A stretch of 64,000 nucleotides of DNA. Source: Jaltomata sinuosa. Its lineage: Eukaryota > Streptophyta > Magnoliopsida > Solanales > Solanaceae. The notes beneath the pieces are model-generated. The model saw nothing but the letters and a program-made list of their open reading frames with translations, had not been told where the DNA came from and ran no database searches. The DNA is taken from positions 124,001 to 188,000 of the forward strand of contig QJPP01001826.1 in the NCBI GenBank assembly GCA_003996215.1, in the 5' to 3' direction. The position numbers and the translations under genes were made by a program. Numbering within the stretch: position 1 is the stretch's first letter; every line of letters begins with the position of its first letter. Below are positions 23,459 to 35,021 of the stretch, piece by piece.

Positions 23459-23930
23459 TTTTATGATGCTTTTTTCTCAATTATTCCCTCTAGTCATATT
23501 TTATGATAGGATATCTTTTATATAAGCTTACTATAAACTGAATTATTCTAGATCATGTTTATTCGTCACTACTAGGATTGTACTAAGCAGATACTTTTCT
23601 TCCTTAAACAGTATTTCTCATACTTTTGGTACTCCCTAACACGGCTTGTTGCCTCAACGGTTTCCCTCTCATGATAGTACTGTTCTTAGAAGTTTTTCTC
23701 TCTTTTCCCATTTCCTAGCAAACTATATAACATGCTTTGAATAATTCCAATATATAGTAACGAATATAAAATTTATTCTACCATAACCACGACTATCAGG
23801 AATATATGAGTTTAGCTATGCATATTCATATGACAGTATATAATAACATGAATATATCGGTATACCTGCACAGTAGTTTTCTCATCGGAGTTAGCTTTAT
23901 CCATGATGATTATATCTTTCTATCTATCTA
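23459..23930 (-). other. Viral pregenomic leader
   Basis: The non-coding stretch between the primer-binding site and the first ORF. Leaders of several hundred nucleotides are usual in the family and often fold into a large hairpin. I could not test folding. Confidence 0.5.
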
Positions 23931-23942
23931 GCTCTGATACCA
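23931..23942 (-). promoter_or_regulatory. Viral primer-binding site (initiator tRNA-Met)
   Basis: The minus strand reads TGGTATCAGAGC, the 12-nt complement of the plant initiator tRNA-Met 3' end, used to prime minus-strand DNA in this virus family. It marks position 1 of the viral map. Confidence 0.95.
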
Positions 23943-24079
23943 ATGTTGGGGAAGTGCGGAAATTGAAAGGTTTGAGAGATATGAGAGAGGAGGATGAGTT
24001 AAGTGATAGTTTTATTTATGTTTCAGACCTCTTTATATAGAAGTCGGATATTACATATAATGGCCTTTACTATTCATGA
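23942..24079 (-). repeat. Viral terminal direct repeat, right copy
   Basis: It matches 16254-16391. It ends at 24079, abutting the copia LTR text 'gttcttcacc' that is intact at 34770. Confidence 0.92.
24031..24039 (-). promoter_or_regulatory. Viral pregenomic promoter TATA box, right copy (upstream region lost)
   Basis: TATATAAAG on the minus strand faces the viral ORFs. Only about 40 bp of viral sequence lies upstream before copia sequence begins, so the repeated motif block seen upstream of the left copy is missing here. Confidence 0.65.
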
Positions 24080-24329
24080 GTTCTTCACCAGATTATCACT
24101 TTTCAGGAAAAAAAATCACTTGTCCGCACAAGTACTGATTTGAGAGTTAATCAGGAATTAGTAGAAGGCCATAGATTTGGCGAGTAAGGCGAATAAGGAG
24201 TTGAACGAATTGTGTGAAAGCTTCAACATGTAATCAACTTTCTCAATTTTGTTTTTGGTTTATGTTATCTAGTTATTATGTGAGTTGGATTGATCCATGA
24301 GAATTGCTTCCGTTGTGCATGTTCTCACA
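24080..24329 (+). repeat. Copia 5' LTR, right part
   Basis: It matches 34768-35016 of the 3' LTR and ends CTCACA. The two parts of this LTR sum to 1,459 bp against 1,418 bp for the 3' LTR; the difference equals the about 40-bp indel noted in the left part. Confidence 0.92.
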
Positions 24330-24346
24330 ATTTGTGTCAGAGGTCT
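24330..24346 (+). promoter_or_regulatory. Degenerate copia primer-binding site
   Basis: Directly after the LTR the text TTGTGTCAGAG resembles TGGTATCAGAG (initiator tRNA-Met complement) with two mismatches. Confidence 0.6.
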
Positions 24347-25734
24347 TCTTACATATGCTAGATACTGTAAAAAGAAATTACTTAATTTGATCTACATATT
24401 TCGATAATCTGTATATAAATCATGTTGTTGATCGCTTTGGATGATTTTAATGATTTTCTGAATCTATGTTTGTCATCAATTCAACAGAATTTTTTTGTTA
24501 CATGTTCTGAAATTGCCTGAAAATCAATTTTCTGAATTAAGGAAAAAATTGTAATGAGTTATGACTATGCCCAACCATAGTCGTTTCTCACATGCTCTAA
24601 CGAGTAGTGTGATGGCAAGGCAAAACTGTTCGGGTAGTCCATCTCACCTGTCACGACCCAACTATCGGGCCGTGCGGGCACCTACTCTAATCCACCTAGA
24701 TAGGAGAACCCTTACCACCCGAACCAACAGGCAATGCGGAAAAGAAAATAAACCATTAAATAAGTCCCTTAAATACACGAGAAATCTTTTTTACAAATAG
24801 TTTAGAAAAATAAACGACTTAAAGAATTTGCGGAAAACATTTACAATATGAAACAACCTCCCCAGAACCTAGTCTAAGCCGGTACCAGAGCTTCTACAAG
24901 ATGAGTATATGACATAAGATGACACAACTCCCACCATAGAAGGAAAGTAGGAGTTGCTGGAAGATCACCGCAATCCTGAACTTGTGAAACATCACCAATC
25001 CTGCAACCAGACTATACCCAAAAAGGTATAGTAAGAGTAGAATCAGTACAACCACACGTACTGGTAGGCATCATTGGCTGACCCGAATTCACTTCTACCA
25101 TCATATAAAAATCAAGATAAAATGCACAAGGTAAATGCTTCACCCCTTTCAACATCACTTTTATCAATCCCCCCTTTCGGAATCGACCATCCTAACCTTT
25201 AGATTTACCAAGTCACCTTGCCACCTAGACTTCCCAAGTCACCTTGACACCTAGACTTCCCAAGTCACCTCCTTGACTAAATATTCAGACTTAACCCGGC
25301 TAACTGCCCAACCAAACCACTTATACCCGTATTATAGTTACCAGTGTCCGGACCCTTTGCGAAACCTCTAGGACAACTTTCCATCCTGGTTACAACAACC
25401 AACAACTACGACCCCAGACTTTCAGTCTTACTCCCAATTTACCAATCACATGGAATTCACCTAGCAACCATTGACACATTCAATAACAACAACAAATTCA
25501 TATCTAAATCCCTCTCTAATCCCGAAACCCGGACCCTCCAAGGAACCTCTAATAACACCTAAGTGTTCGACAAGCTACCCGGTCTACGCCAAGACCCACC
25601 CTTAGCTTGTTAACCACAAATAATTTCTGACCGCCATTAGTACACTTAATGACAACAGTTTGTGAACTTATAACCTCTTTTACATAGCCCGGACTCACCC
25701 GGATCCCCCTAACGCATCTAAGTGTTAACATGGA

Positions 25735-26945
25735 AAACCCGGTCTACACCAAGACCAACTAATAATTAACATAATAACCTGGCCTACACCAAGACCAACC
25801 GATAATATAATATAACCACCCGGCCTACACCAAGACCAAACTCATAATATAATATAACAACCCGGCCTATACCAAGACCAAACTAACAATATAATAACCC
25901 GACCTACACCAAGACCAAAATGATAACATAATATAACCACCCGGCCTACACCAAGACCAAACCCACAATATAATATAACAACCCGGCCTATACCAAGACC
26001 AAATTAACAATATAATAACCCGGCTTACATCAAGACCAAAATGATAACATAATATAACCACCCGGCCTACACCAAGACCAAACCCACATTATAGTATAAC
26101 AATCCGACCTATACCAAGACCAAAATCACAATACAATAACACGGCCTACACCAAGACCAAACTCACAATATAATATAACAACCCGGCCTAGAGGTGCGCA
26201 TCGGTCGATTTGGTTTGGTTTTGTATATTATCGGTTTGGTTTATCGGTTTTCGGTTTGTCAACATGCAAAACCGATAACCAAACCAATAAGATATTCATT
26301 ACCGGTTTTTGGTTAATCGGTTTTGGTCCTTAACGGTTCGGTTTTCGATTTACCCAATAAGAAAATGCTTCCAAAATATTTTTTGCTTTCTCTTATTTTC
26401 ATTTACATATATACACTATCTTCATGCATAAAAGTCTATACAAATTACAAGCATAAGCAAATTTAAATATGTTATTACTAAAACAAACTTATTTTTTTTC
26501 TTGTTAACTAGCAAACTTGAATGCAATAGCAACGCTAGCAATCCTTCAAAAAGAAAAATAACACTGATAGGTAGAACCCCACCAAACCAATATCTTTAGA
26601 AAGAAAACAACAACACTAAGACAACAACTATAAAATGCAAAAAAATAATAGGGCATATATTTAAAATCTAAAGTCACTATTATAATTATGGATAAAAATA
26701 TAGTTTTAATATAATCTTATTGGGTTATCGGTTTAACTATTAAAAAAAATCTTAAAACCAAAATCGAACCGATAGTCCAATAAAAAAAATTACAAAACCG
26801 TTAACCCAATAACCCGATACCGATAAACCAATAACATTTTTATCGGTTCGGTTTATTGGTTAAATCGGTTTTTGCACACCCCTAACCCGGCCTATACCAA
26901 GACCAAACTAACAATATAATAATCCGGCCTACACCAAGACCAAAT
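25735..26945. repeat. Tandem array 'aacccggcctacaccaagaccaaa', period about 40 bp
   Basis: About a dozen diverged copies of a unit of roughly 38-42 bp run from 25735 to 26190 and resume at 26884-26945 after an insertion. The AT-rich half varies ('ctcacaatataatat', 'ctaacaatataat'). Confidence 0.88.
26190..26883. mobile_element. 0.7 kb inverted-repeat DNA element inside the array
   Basis: The ends are AGAGGTGCGCATCGGT and, in reverse complement, AGGGGTGTGCAAAAACCG, continuing as degenerate 'ttggtttggtttatcggtt' inverted text. The flank AACCCGGCCT occurs on both sides (26180-26189 and 26884-26893), an 8-10 bp target duplication; the array makes its exact length uncertain. This fits a hAT- or Mutator-type non-autonomous element. 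The 'ggggtgtgcaaaaaccga' end is common in plant genomes. Confidence 0.75.
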
Positions 26946-27069
26946 ATAACAGAATTCTCGGCCTCTCACGGACCATAAGCAATTATCATATTTCAATAAA
27001 ATGGCCCGATACTCACAGAACCAATAACAGTTAATGCAACACAACGATAAAATGCAATGATGCAACAAA

Positions 27070-27265
27070 AGTAACCCGAACCAGGCGTGGTACCCGAGCC
27101 AACCGTTAGTATATCCCGTACCAGGCGTGGTACCCGAGCCAACCGTTAGTATATTTCATACCATGCATGGTACCCGAGCCAACCATTTGTTATACCTGTA
27201 CCAGGCGTGGTACCCGTGCCAACCGTTAGCATACCTGTACCAGGCGTGGTACCCAAGCCAACCGA
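27070..27265. repeat. Tandem array 'accaggcgtggtacccgagccaaccg', period about 45 bp
   Basis: Five copies, separated by 'ttagtatatccc'-type spacers, lie in the same solo LTR. Copy 3 has 'ccatgcatggtaccc', a CG-to-CA/TG change. Confidence 0.88.
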
Positions 27266-29479
27266 ATGTCAATAACCACAGTCAATAGATGAACACACAC
27301 AACTTGTAAAATCAACAAGCAAACACCGTTCAACACAGACTGTAAACAGGAACCTAGACATTCCACACAACTTTCCTAAGCAATGTAAAACATACAATCA
27401 CTTAGACATGAGTACATGAATATACAACATTCACAGAAAATCATAAGCCATCACCTACCCCATTCCGGGTACACTATGAACCATCAAATTCCGTCCAAAG
27501 ACTAACCCCGGTTCGCCCTTTTTAAACATGCAGTTAAATATATTTATTCCTGACCCTCTTCCTAGGACCAAATACAACCTGAAAAAATCCTTCCAGCCTT
27601 AGAACACAAGCAAACAATTATCCAAATTATACCAATTAGTCCGGAACTTCCATTCCTTACACATTTGTTAATTACTAAACCTTTTCTGGTTCCCTGAACC
27701 TTTCGATATTCTAGTTTCCGTATTTTATTAGTAAAAACACACAATTTAAGCAATGCCTAGAATATCACCACACCCTATTCCCATTCTATCATTTCCAAAG
27801 AAATCCAACAATCTAACAATTCAACAACTTCCTCCAGACTCCGTGCCCGAAGGCCTAACCATGGATTCTCCCTTTCATTCTATACAATAATACGAAAATG
27901 AAAGCGGTCAATCTACTCTTGGAAGAAACCTAGCCTACCTGGATGCCGAGCAGCTGTTCCATTCCCTTTCTGGCTCTGTGAAGGCGTTCCCTGATGATTC
28001 TGCAAGCCTGAATCTGTGGTTTTGCATCCCTTTTATCGGAATTCCTCCTCCCCATGGCTCCCAAGCCTTGGAGCAGCCTAGGAGGGTTCTTGGAGTAACC
28101 CTCGTCTGTTTTTGGGGGTTAAATAGGAGAGAATGAAATTAAAAGCCTGTTTTTTTGGTTTTCTAATCCTGTCGCTCCGCTATAGCGATCCCTGCTCCGC
28201 TATAGCAGTCTTAAGCGATGTTGACCGCCTTGACCATCGCTATAGCGGTATTTTCCACCGCTATAGAGGAGGCCGCTACCGCGGACGGTTGCGCTCGTCA
28301 CGGGTAAAATGTCCGAAAATCTCCCAGTTTTGGCCATTTTACGACACACTTATTTTCCCGACGTTCCGAAGCAACCCCTTCACGTCAACCTTGATTCCGG
28401 GAGTTCTACTTACCCGAATTCGATTCCGAAAAGTCCCTCGGACTCCTCTATGTCTTAGCTACAAAGAAACCTAGCTCAAAACAAGACATTTACCCCAATC
28501 CTTACTCGGATTGTCCTAGATCATACCTCGCTCCAAAACCGACCGAGCCTAGCTTAGCCTAGAATTTTCAACTCCCAAACCTGAAATTTTTCTAACCCGA
28601 AACTTGGCACGAATGGTTTACCCGTAACGACGAAACCGGTCATTACATCACCCTCACAAGCAGTTTTACCATTTTATGCATATCTATTTTTCTGAATTAA
28701 GGGAAAAATTGAAAAGATTTTTGAATCTGCCCAACTCCCTAAGTTACTTCTAAGCCTTTATGAGTAGTGCAGTGGTAAGGCCAAACCACGCGGGCAGCCC
28801 AGTTGACCCTCGCAAGCAGCCTTGCCGATGATTGTCAATTTCATCGGTTTTGGAGTTTTTCAATTTTTGACGAACTTCGATTGATCTGAAATTTGGTAGG
28901 TTCATCAAAAGTGACCCACTGAGCAATACTCACTGTTATGCCGTGACCTAGGCCTTTTTTGACCATTCAGAGTCATTTTGATGGGTTTTTGGGCATTTTA
29001 ATATTTTCTAAAAAATTAAAAATTCTGAAAAAAATATTTTTTGCTAGCCATTGGTGGTAGGGTTAATTCCTTATGTTTTTCAGTGGTTAATTACAGTATT
29101 TTATATGAGTTTATATGTTGACGTAGGTCATCTTCCCCATCGAATAAACTTGTATAGTATGTTACTGTTTCTTAGTCTCTTGTTTTGATAACCTGTTTTA
29201 ACTTTTCAACTAAGTTACATGTTGAATCAATGAACAAGAGATTATGTGAAGTTTGATATTTGCCTAACTTATATTAACAGATTACTCTCTAACTGAGTTG
29301 GATCTGTTTTTGTTTAAGTGGTAATATATCTTACATGCTCATATATATTTACTTGAATAGTTAAGTTTTCCTAACGAATCTAGCCGTTTCTGTGAATTAT
29401 ATGTGTCATGTGTTTTTATGATTTTTATCATTGTTGCAGCATGTCTAATGATCTGTTTTAATTATATAACAGATTAATC

Positions 29480-30300
29480 ATGTCTTCTTTCAATCCCCTA
29501 ACTTCAATCATGAATCAAAATAAACTGGAAGGACCTAACTATGTAGACTGAAAACGAAATTTGGATATTGTTCTTACTGCTGAAGATTTTAAATTTGTGT
29601 TGGTTGAGTAATGTCCTATGAAACCAGCAGATCCTACTGATGATGAAATTAAAGCTTATGATAAGTGGGTTAAGGCAGATGAGATGGCAAAATGCTACAT
29701 TCTTGCCTCCATGGCGAATGTCTTGCAGCATCAACATCAGTCTATGAACTCTGCTTATGATATGCTCGAATCTCTCAAAGAGATGTTCGGTGAGCAGAAT
29801 CGTACTGCAAAATAAACGGCCATGAAAGCCCTCTTAACTACAAAAATGGCTGAAGGATCGTTGATAAGGGAACACATTCTTAAGATGATGAGTCTGTTAA
29901 ATGAGCTAGAAATTCTTGGTGCTATAATTGATAAGGAATCTCAGGTAGAGATGGTCCTACAGACTTTGACGGACAATTTTAGCAATTTTGCTTAAACTAT
30001 AAAATGAATAAGATGGACTTGTCCCTTGCGAAACTGCTGAATGAACTGCAAGTGGCAGAATCAATCATTAAGCAACAAACTCCTGCAACATTCATGGTTG
30101 ACAAACCTTCGTCTTTATATTCTAAGTCGAAAGGCGAAAAGAAAAAGAGGAAGCCTCGTAAGGTTTTGACTCCTGGAGGTGCTAATGGTGGTGTGGCTAA
30201 GCCTAAGTACAAGTTCTTTCACTGCAAACAACCTGTTCATCACAAGAAACAATGCCCTGGCTACCTAGCCAAGTTGAACAAACAAGGTACTTTTTTTTAA
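29480..30300 (+). pseudogene. Copia gag, broken
   Basis: From ATG at 29480 the text reads a copia Gag: LEGPNYVDW-type start, YDMLESLKEMFGEQ, then a Lys-rich stretch and a CCHC-like knuckle near 30210-30260 (F-x-C-K-x4-HHKKQC, first Cys altered to His-Cys order). In-frame stops occur at about 29549 (TGA for a Trp codon), 29609 and 29813, with a further break near 29994. Gag forms the virus-like particle; this copy cannot. Confidence 0.8.
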
Positions 30301-33300
30301 ATGTCGTTGAAACTTTTTTAGCGGCTGTTTTTACCCAGTTTTGAGCTATAGATTTGGGAGCCACTAATCATATCTGCAATTCTTTGCAGGGGTTTCAGAA
30401 AATGCGGCACCTAAATTAGAATGAAGTTAGCGTGTTTCAAGCAAATGGGGAGCCAGCACCAACCTTAGTTGTAGGAAATATATTTTTTTCATTTAGTACT
30501 ACTAAGAATTTGGTTTTGAATGATGTTCTCTATGTACCTTCTTTACAAAGAAATTTGCTTTCTGTTTTCTGAATAATGGATACTGAATTTAACGTTTTTT
30601 TTGCTAATAATAGTGCAATTATTAAGCATAATAAGCGTTTTATACTTTTTGCTCCTAGAATAGATGATCTGTTTGTATTTGATGTGTCTCACAATTTGCT
30701 ACCATCACCAGAACTTAATAATATTGATAAATCAAATAAGAGAAAACGTATTTCAAAATTGAATAAAACATACTTATGGCACTTATGTCTAGGTCATATT
30801 AATATAAATAGAATTTCCCGGTTGGTTTCTGATGGACCTTTGAGTTCATTGAAAGTGTAGGCACTTCCAACTTGTGAATCATGTTTAGAAGGAAAAATGA
30901 CCAAAAGACCTTTTCCTTCCAAAGGAAATAGAGCCGGTAATAAGTTGAAATTAATACATTCTGATTTGTGTGGCCCCACAAATATACAAGCAAGAGGTGG
31001 TTTTGAGTATTTTGTGACTTTCACAGATGATTACTCAAAATATGGATATGTTTATTTTTTGCGTTATAAATCTGAATGCTTTGAAAAATTTAAAAAATTT
31101 AAGATAGAAACGGAAAAGCGACATAATAAACATATCAAAACATTACGATCTGATCGTGGTGGTGAATATCTTTCTACGGAATTCATTAAATACTTATCAG
31201 AAATCAGAATTACATCTCAATATTCTGCTCCAAGAACACCACAACAAAATGGTGTAGCAGAACGTAGAAATATAACTTTTATGGAAATGGTTAAATCAAT
31301 GTTAAGTTATTCAGATTTGCCTTTTTCTTTTTGGAAGTATGCATTAGAAACTGCAAATTATATTCTGAACTTGGTTCCTTCTAAGTCGGTACCTTTAACT
31401 CCATTAGAATTGTGGAGTGAGCGCAAGCCTAATCTGCGGCATATTCGAGTTTGGGGTTGTCCAGCACATGTGCTGAAAGGGAAAACGGATAAATTGGAAT
31501 CTAGGACAGAAATATGCATTTTTATTGGGTATCCAAAAGGAAAGAAAGAGGGTTATTTTATTGTCCTAAGGAACAAAAGGTAATTATCTCGACAAATGCC
31601 AAATTTTTGGAAGAGGATTATTTAATCAACCATGTTCCTAGACGTAAAATTGTTTTACAAGAACTAAGCAATAGAATAACGAATAACAAAACACAAGAAC
31701 GAATTCCCCAAACAATTATTGACATACCATTGCATTCACATAGTGGGAGAAATGTCAATAGGAAAGAGGTTGCAGAAGAGGTTGCGCTTGAGCAAACTCC
31801 TGACATCTCACTACCTCAAAGTAGTGGGAGTAATGTCGAGCAACCAGCAATTATGGAGGAAAACGTTCAGGGTGTTCAGAATGTGGTTCCTGATGTAGCG
31901 GATCCTGTAGTGACTAGTCATCGTAGTGGGAGAGTTATTAGAAAATTCGAACGGTTTGCACTCTTGGGAGAATCAAACGATAGAATCCCTAAAGAGCCTA
32001 ATACAGAACCCCTTAATTATGCCGAAGCACTACATGATAAAGATGCTAAAATGTGGATTGTTGCTATAAAATCTGAAATAGAGTTCATGTACTCAAATCA
32101 AGTCTGGAAACTTGTAGAACTACCTATGGGAGTCAAACCCATTGGCTGTAGATGGATCTATAAGAAAAAGAGAGGTGTGGATGGAAAAGTGTAAACTTTT
32201 AAGGCTAGTCTTGTTGCGAAAGGGTTCACTCAAAAAGAAGGAATTGATTATGAGGAAACCTTTTTGCCAGTAGCTATGCTTAAATCCATTAGGATTCTCT
32301 TATCCATTGCTGCTCATTATGATTATGAGATTTGGCAAATGGATGTCAAGACGACTTTTCTAAATGGAAGTCTTGATGAGCGCATCTATATGGCATAACC
32401 AAAAGGTTTCATGAAAAGTGACCATGAACACAAATTTTGTAAACTTAAGAAATTCATATATGGATTAAAACAGGCATCTAGGGCATGTAATACTTATTTT
32501 GATAATTAGATTAAGACTTTTGATTTTGATCAATATAAAAATGAGTCATGCATATACAAGAAATGGGATAAAGACAGAGTAGCATATTTGATTATGTACG
32601 TAGATGACATCTTGCTCATAGGAAATAATATAAACATGTTGAATTCTGTTAAGAAGTAGTTGTCCTCACATTTTGATATGAAAGACTTGGGAGAAGCGGC
32701 TCATATCCTTGGGATCAAGCTCATGCGAGATAGAAGATAAAGGATATTAGGCTTATCTCAAGCACTTTATATTGACACTATTCTTGCAAGGTTTAGCATG
32801 CAAAATTCCAAAAAGGGATTCCTTCCTTTTAGGCATGGAATTACTTTATCAAAGGATCAGTCGCCCAAACCGGCTGATGAGATAGAAAGAATGAAGGCGG
32901 TCCCTTATGCTTCTGCTATAGGGAGTCTCATGTATGCTATGTTGTGCACCAGACCTGATATTTACTATGTTATTGACATGGTTAGTAGATTTCAGTCTAA
33001 TCCTGAACAAGAATATTGGACTGCAGTCAAACATATAATCAAGTACCTGAAAAGGACTAGGGATTACATGCTTGTCTTTCACTCTGGTGATCTTGTACCT
33101 ATTGGGTATACAGATTCAGACTTCCAGTCAGATAAAAATTCTAGAAACTCTACCTCAGGATATGTGTTTACTTTGGGAGGTGCAGCCATAGTTTAGAGGA
33201 GTATCAAGCAATCATGTGTTGCTGATTCCACCATGAAAGTCGAATATGTAGCTGCCTCTGAGGCGGCTAAGGAGACTGTTTGGCTCGGAAACTTTCTGAA

Positions 33301-33583
33301 AGAGCTTGGAGTGGTTCCTTCAGTTCAAGCACCACTCACACTTTATTGTGATAAGAGTGGTGCAGTTGCGAACTCAAAAGAACCACGAAGCCATAAAATA
33401 AGTAATCATAGTGAGAGAAAGTATCATTTGATTCAGAATATAACTCAAAGAGGTGATGTGAGAGTTTTAAAGATTGAGTCAAAGAATAATTTGGCGAACC
33501 CATTTACAAAGGGCTTAACTCAGAAGGTTTTTGATAAGCATGTGGAAGAAATGGGTGTTAGAGTTGAGAATGCATGGTTATAA
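30300..33583 (+). pseudogene. Copia pol (protease-integrase-RT-RNase H), broken
   Basis: Order seen: integrase zinc-binding remnant (LWHLCLGHININ, CESCLEGK), integrase core (LIHSDLCGP, TLRSDRGGEY, PQQNGVAERRN; 30897-31583), linker, RT (MDVKTTFLNGSL near 32340, YVDDILLIG near 32600), RNase H (YTDSDFQSDKNSRNSTSGY near 33110) and tail to 33583. Stops include TAG near 30858, TAA near 32192, 32396 and 32738, TAG near 32508 and 32658, and TAG near 33194. A frameshift lies near 31580. Most look like CAA/CAG-to-stop or TGG-to-stop transitions. Confidence 0.88.
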
Positions 33584-33598
33584 GTCTAAGTGGGAGAT
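33584..33598 (+). promoter_or_regulatory. Copia polypurine tract
   Basis: The text 'aagtgggagat' immediately precedes the 3' LTR, in the position of the plus-strand primer. Confidence 0.75.
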
Positions 33599-35016
33599 TG
33601 ATAGGATATACTATTAACCATGTAATTTATGTTGTAGTATTATGTTTTCAATCCATGTAAAGACTATTTATTTTATTTTCTTAATTTAATATAGTCTTTA
33701 TTTAAATAGATCATTGTGTCAACATGCGTGTCCTTTACTTATACAGTAGATGATTTTGTGTATGGAGTTATTTAACTCATACACGGAAGATTAAAATTGT
33801 CGATTCTTATAAGTTATAAATTATTGTTCACAATCAGAGATAAAATAGGACAAATATCTTGATGATTGTAGCACAAGATTAAAAATAATTTGATCTTAAT
33901 TATGGGAGTGGTAATATTCTGACTTCTTGTGCTAGTACATTTTGTATGTATTGAACGGACCAAGTAGAGATGTTCATTTATATTCTGAATATTAGTAAAC
34001 AACTTCTCTAGTCCATTACATGTACTTATACTCTTAATCTTGATATAATTATTATGATCTATGTAGTTTAATTTATTATTTTAATCTATTTAAAGGTGAC
34101 TCTATTATGAGTCAATATATTCCTAATAGATTGGATGATAACAAATCACACTAGTGAAATAATAATTAGTTGGTAGAACCATGTCTCGGACTTGAGATAG
34201 AAGACACCCCTTTATGGTTGCTTATAAGTTTTCACGTGAAAACTCTGCAGGTGGATTTAATATCTGTCATGTGAAATAAGTTAAGTATAAAAATAAAGGA
34301 TTAAATTAATCAATGAATTAAATTTTTTAGAAATTTAATTTAATTGATTGGTGTCGGTAATTCTAATATGGGGAGTTAAATAAGATGTAATGGTAGATTT
34401 TGAAATTAAATCGAGGAGTGCAATTATAATTCATTCATTTTTGGATTAATATCATAATAGGAAGCCTCAGTTAATAAATCTACGGCTCCTACTATGCCTG
34501 ATTAATTAATCAATTTTGAAAAGAAAAGGAATGCCCTGGAAGAAGTAAATTATTTTACTAAGCTAAATGTTTGTTTTAAATTTTAAAACAGAAAACATTT
34601 AAAGAGTATTAAAACGTTTTAAGAATATTTATGGATAAAAACGTTTTACCTATTTATGGAGAAAAAAGTTTTTACATATTTATGGAAAAACATTTTTGGT
34701 GTTATTGGTGAAATCAATACAAACGTTCTTCTCAATTTAAAAATTGGGTATAAAATAAGAGCGTACTGTTCTTCACCAGATTATCACTTTTCAGGAAAAA
34801 TATCAGTTGTCCACACAAGTACTGATTTGAGAGTTAATCAGGAATAAGTAGAAGACCATAGATCTGGCGAGTAAGGCGAATAAGGAGTTGAACGAATTGT
34901 GTGAAAGCTTCAACAGGTAATCAACTTTCTCAATTTGGTTTTTGATTTATGTTATCTAGTTATTATGTGAGTTAGATTGATCCATGAGAATCACTTCCGT
35001 TGTGCATGTTCTTACA
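33599..35016 (+). repeat. Copia 3' LTR
   Basis: It starts TGATAGGATATACT and ends CTTACA, 1,418 bp, uninterrupted. It shows what the 5' LTR looked like before the viral insertion ('gcgtactgttcttcacc' near 34763-34780). Confidence 0.93.
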
Positions 35017-35021
35017 AATAT

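Larger units (their letters stand above)
16252..24079 (-). mobile_element. Endogenous pararetrovirus (Caulimoviridae, solendovirus-like), degenerate
   Basis: A 7,688-bp viral unit plus a 138-bp terminal direct repeat is inserted in the copia 5' LTR. On the minus strand the order is tRNA-Met primer site, small 5' ORFs, coat-type ORF with a CCHC knuckle, movement-type region, aspartic protease, RT, RNase H, then a final ORF, which is a caulimovirid plan. Unit size and separate ORFs fit the Solendovirus type (tobacco vein clearing virus is the type member). Genus assignment is inference. Stops and frameshifts occur in nearly every ORF, so this copy cannot express intact proteins. There is no target-site duplication, as expected for a virus family without integrase. 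Confidence 0.9.
24649..28647 (-). mobile_element. 4.0 kb solo LTR (gypsy-type), nested in the copia leader
   Basis: The ends are TGTCACGACCC and GGTCATTACA with a 5-bp duplication TCACC (24644-24648 and 28648-28652). In minus sense it reads TGTAATGACCGG...GGGTCGTGACA, a start I associate with nightshade gypsy LTRs. It carries two internal tandem arrays and a nested inverted-repeat element. There is no internal coding domain, hence a solo LTR. Near 28170-28270 the palindromic 'cgctatagcg' recurs several times. Confidence 0.88.
24521..28860 (+). repeat. Tandem duplication of about 165 bp in the copia leader (split by a solo LTR)
   Basis: Unit 1 (24521-24648 continued at 28653-28688) and unit 2 (28689-28860) both run 'ttctgaattaagg.aaaaattg', '.ctgcccaac', 'gagtagtg..gtgg.aagg', 'cgggcagcc', then 'ctc.caagcag'. 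They are diverged at roughly one base in five. The solo LTR landed inside unit 1. Confidence 0.75.
15043..35016 (+). mobile_element. Full-length Ty1/copia retrotransposon, twice interrupted
   Basis: It is bounded by TG...CA LTRs and a 5-bp duplication AATAT (15038-15042 and 35017-35021). The order LTR, PBS, gag, integrase, RT, RNase H, polypurine tract, LTR is copia-type, since integrase precedes RT. An endogenous pararetrovirus (16252-24079) sits in the 5' LTR and a solo LTR (24649-28647) in the leader. Without these the element is about 8.1 kb. Coding sequence is heavily broken. By eye the first 400 bp of the two LTRs differ at about 13 positions, mostly transitions. The copia lineage was not determined. 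Confidence 0.92.

Noticed and set aside
16252..24079. Possibility that the virus is intact or able to reactivate
   Set aside because: In-frame stops and frameshifts are visible in the coat, movement, protease/RT and terminal ORFs, and the upstream part of the promoter facing the ORFs is missing.
25735..27265. CRISPR-like array
   Set aside because: The repeats are contiguous minisatellite units without unique spacers, inside a plant LTR.
28133..28474. Plus-strand frame of 113 residues
   Set aside because: It lies in the solo LTR and includes the 'cgctatagcg' palindromes. No protein family is recognisable.
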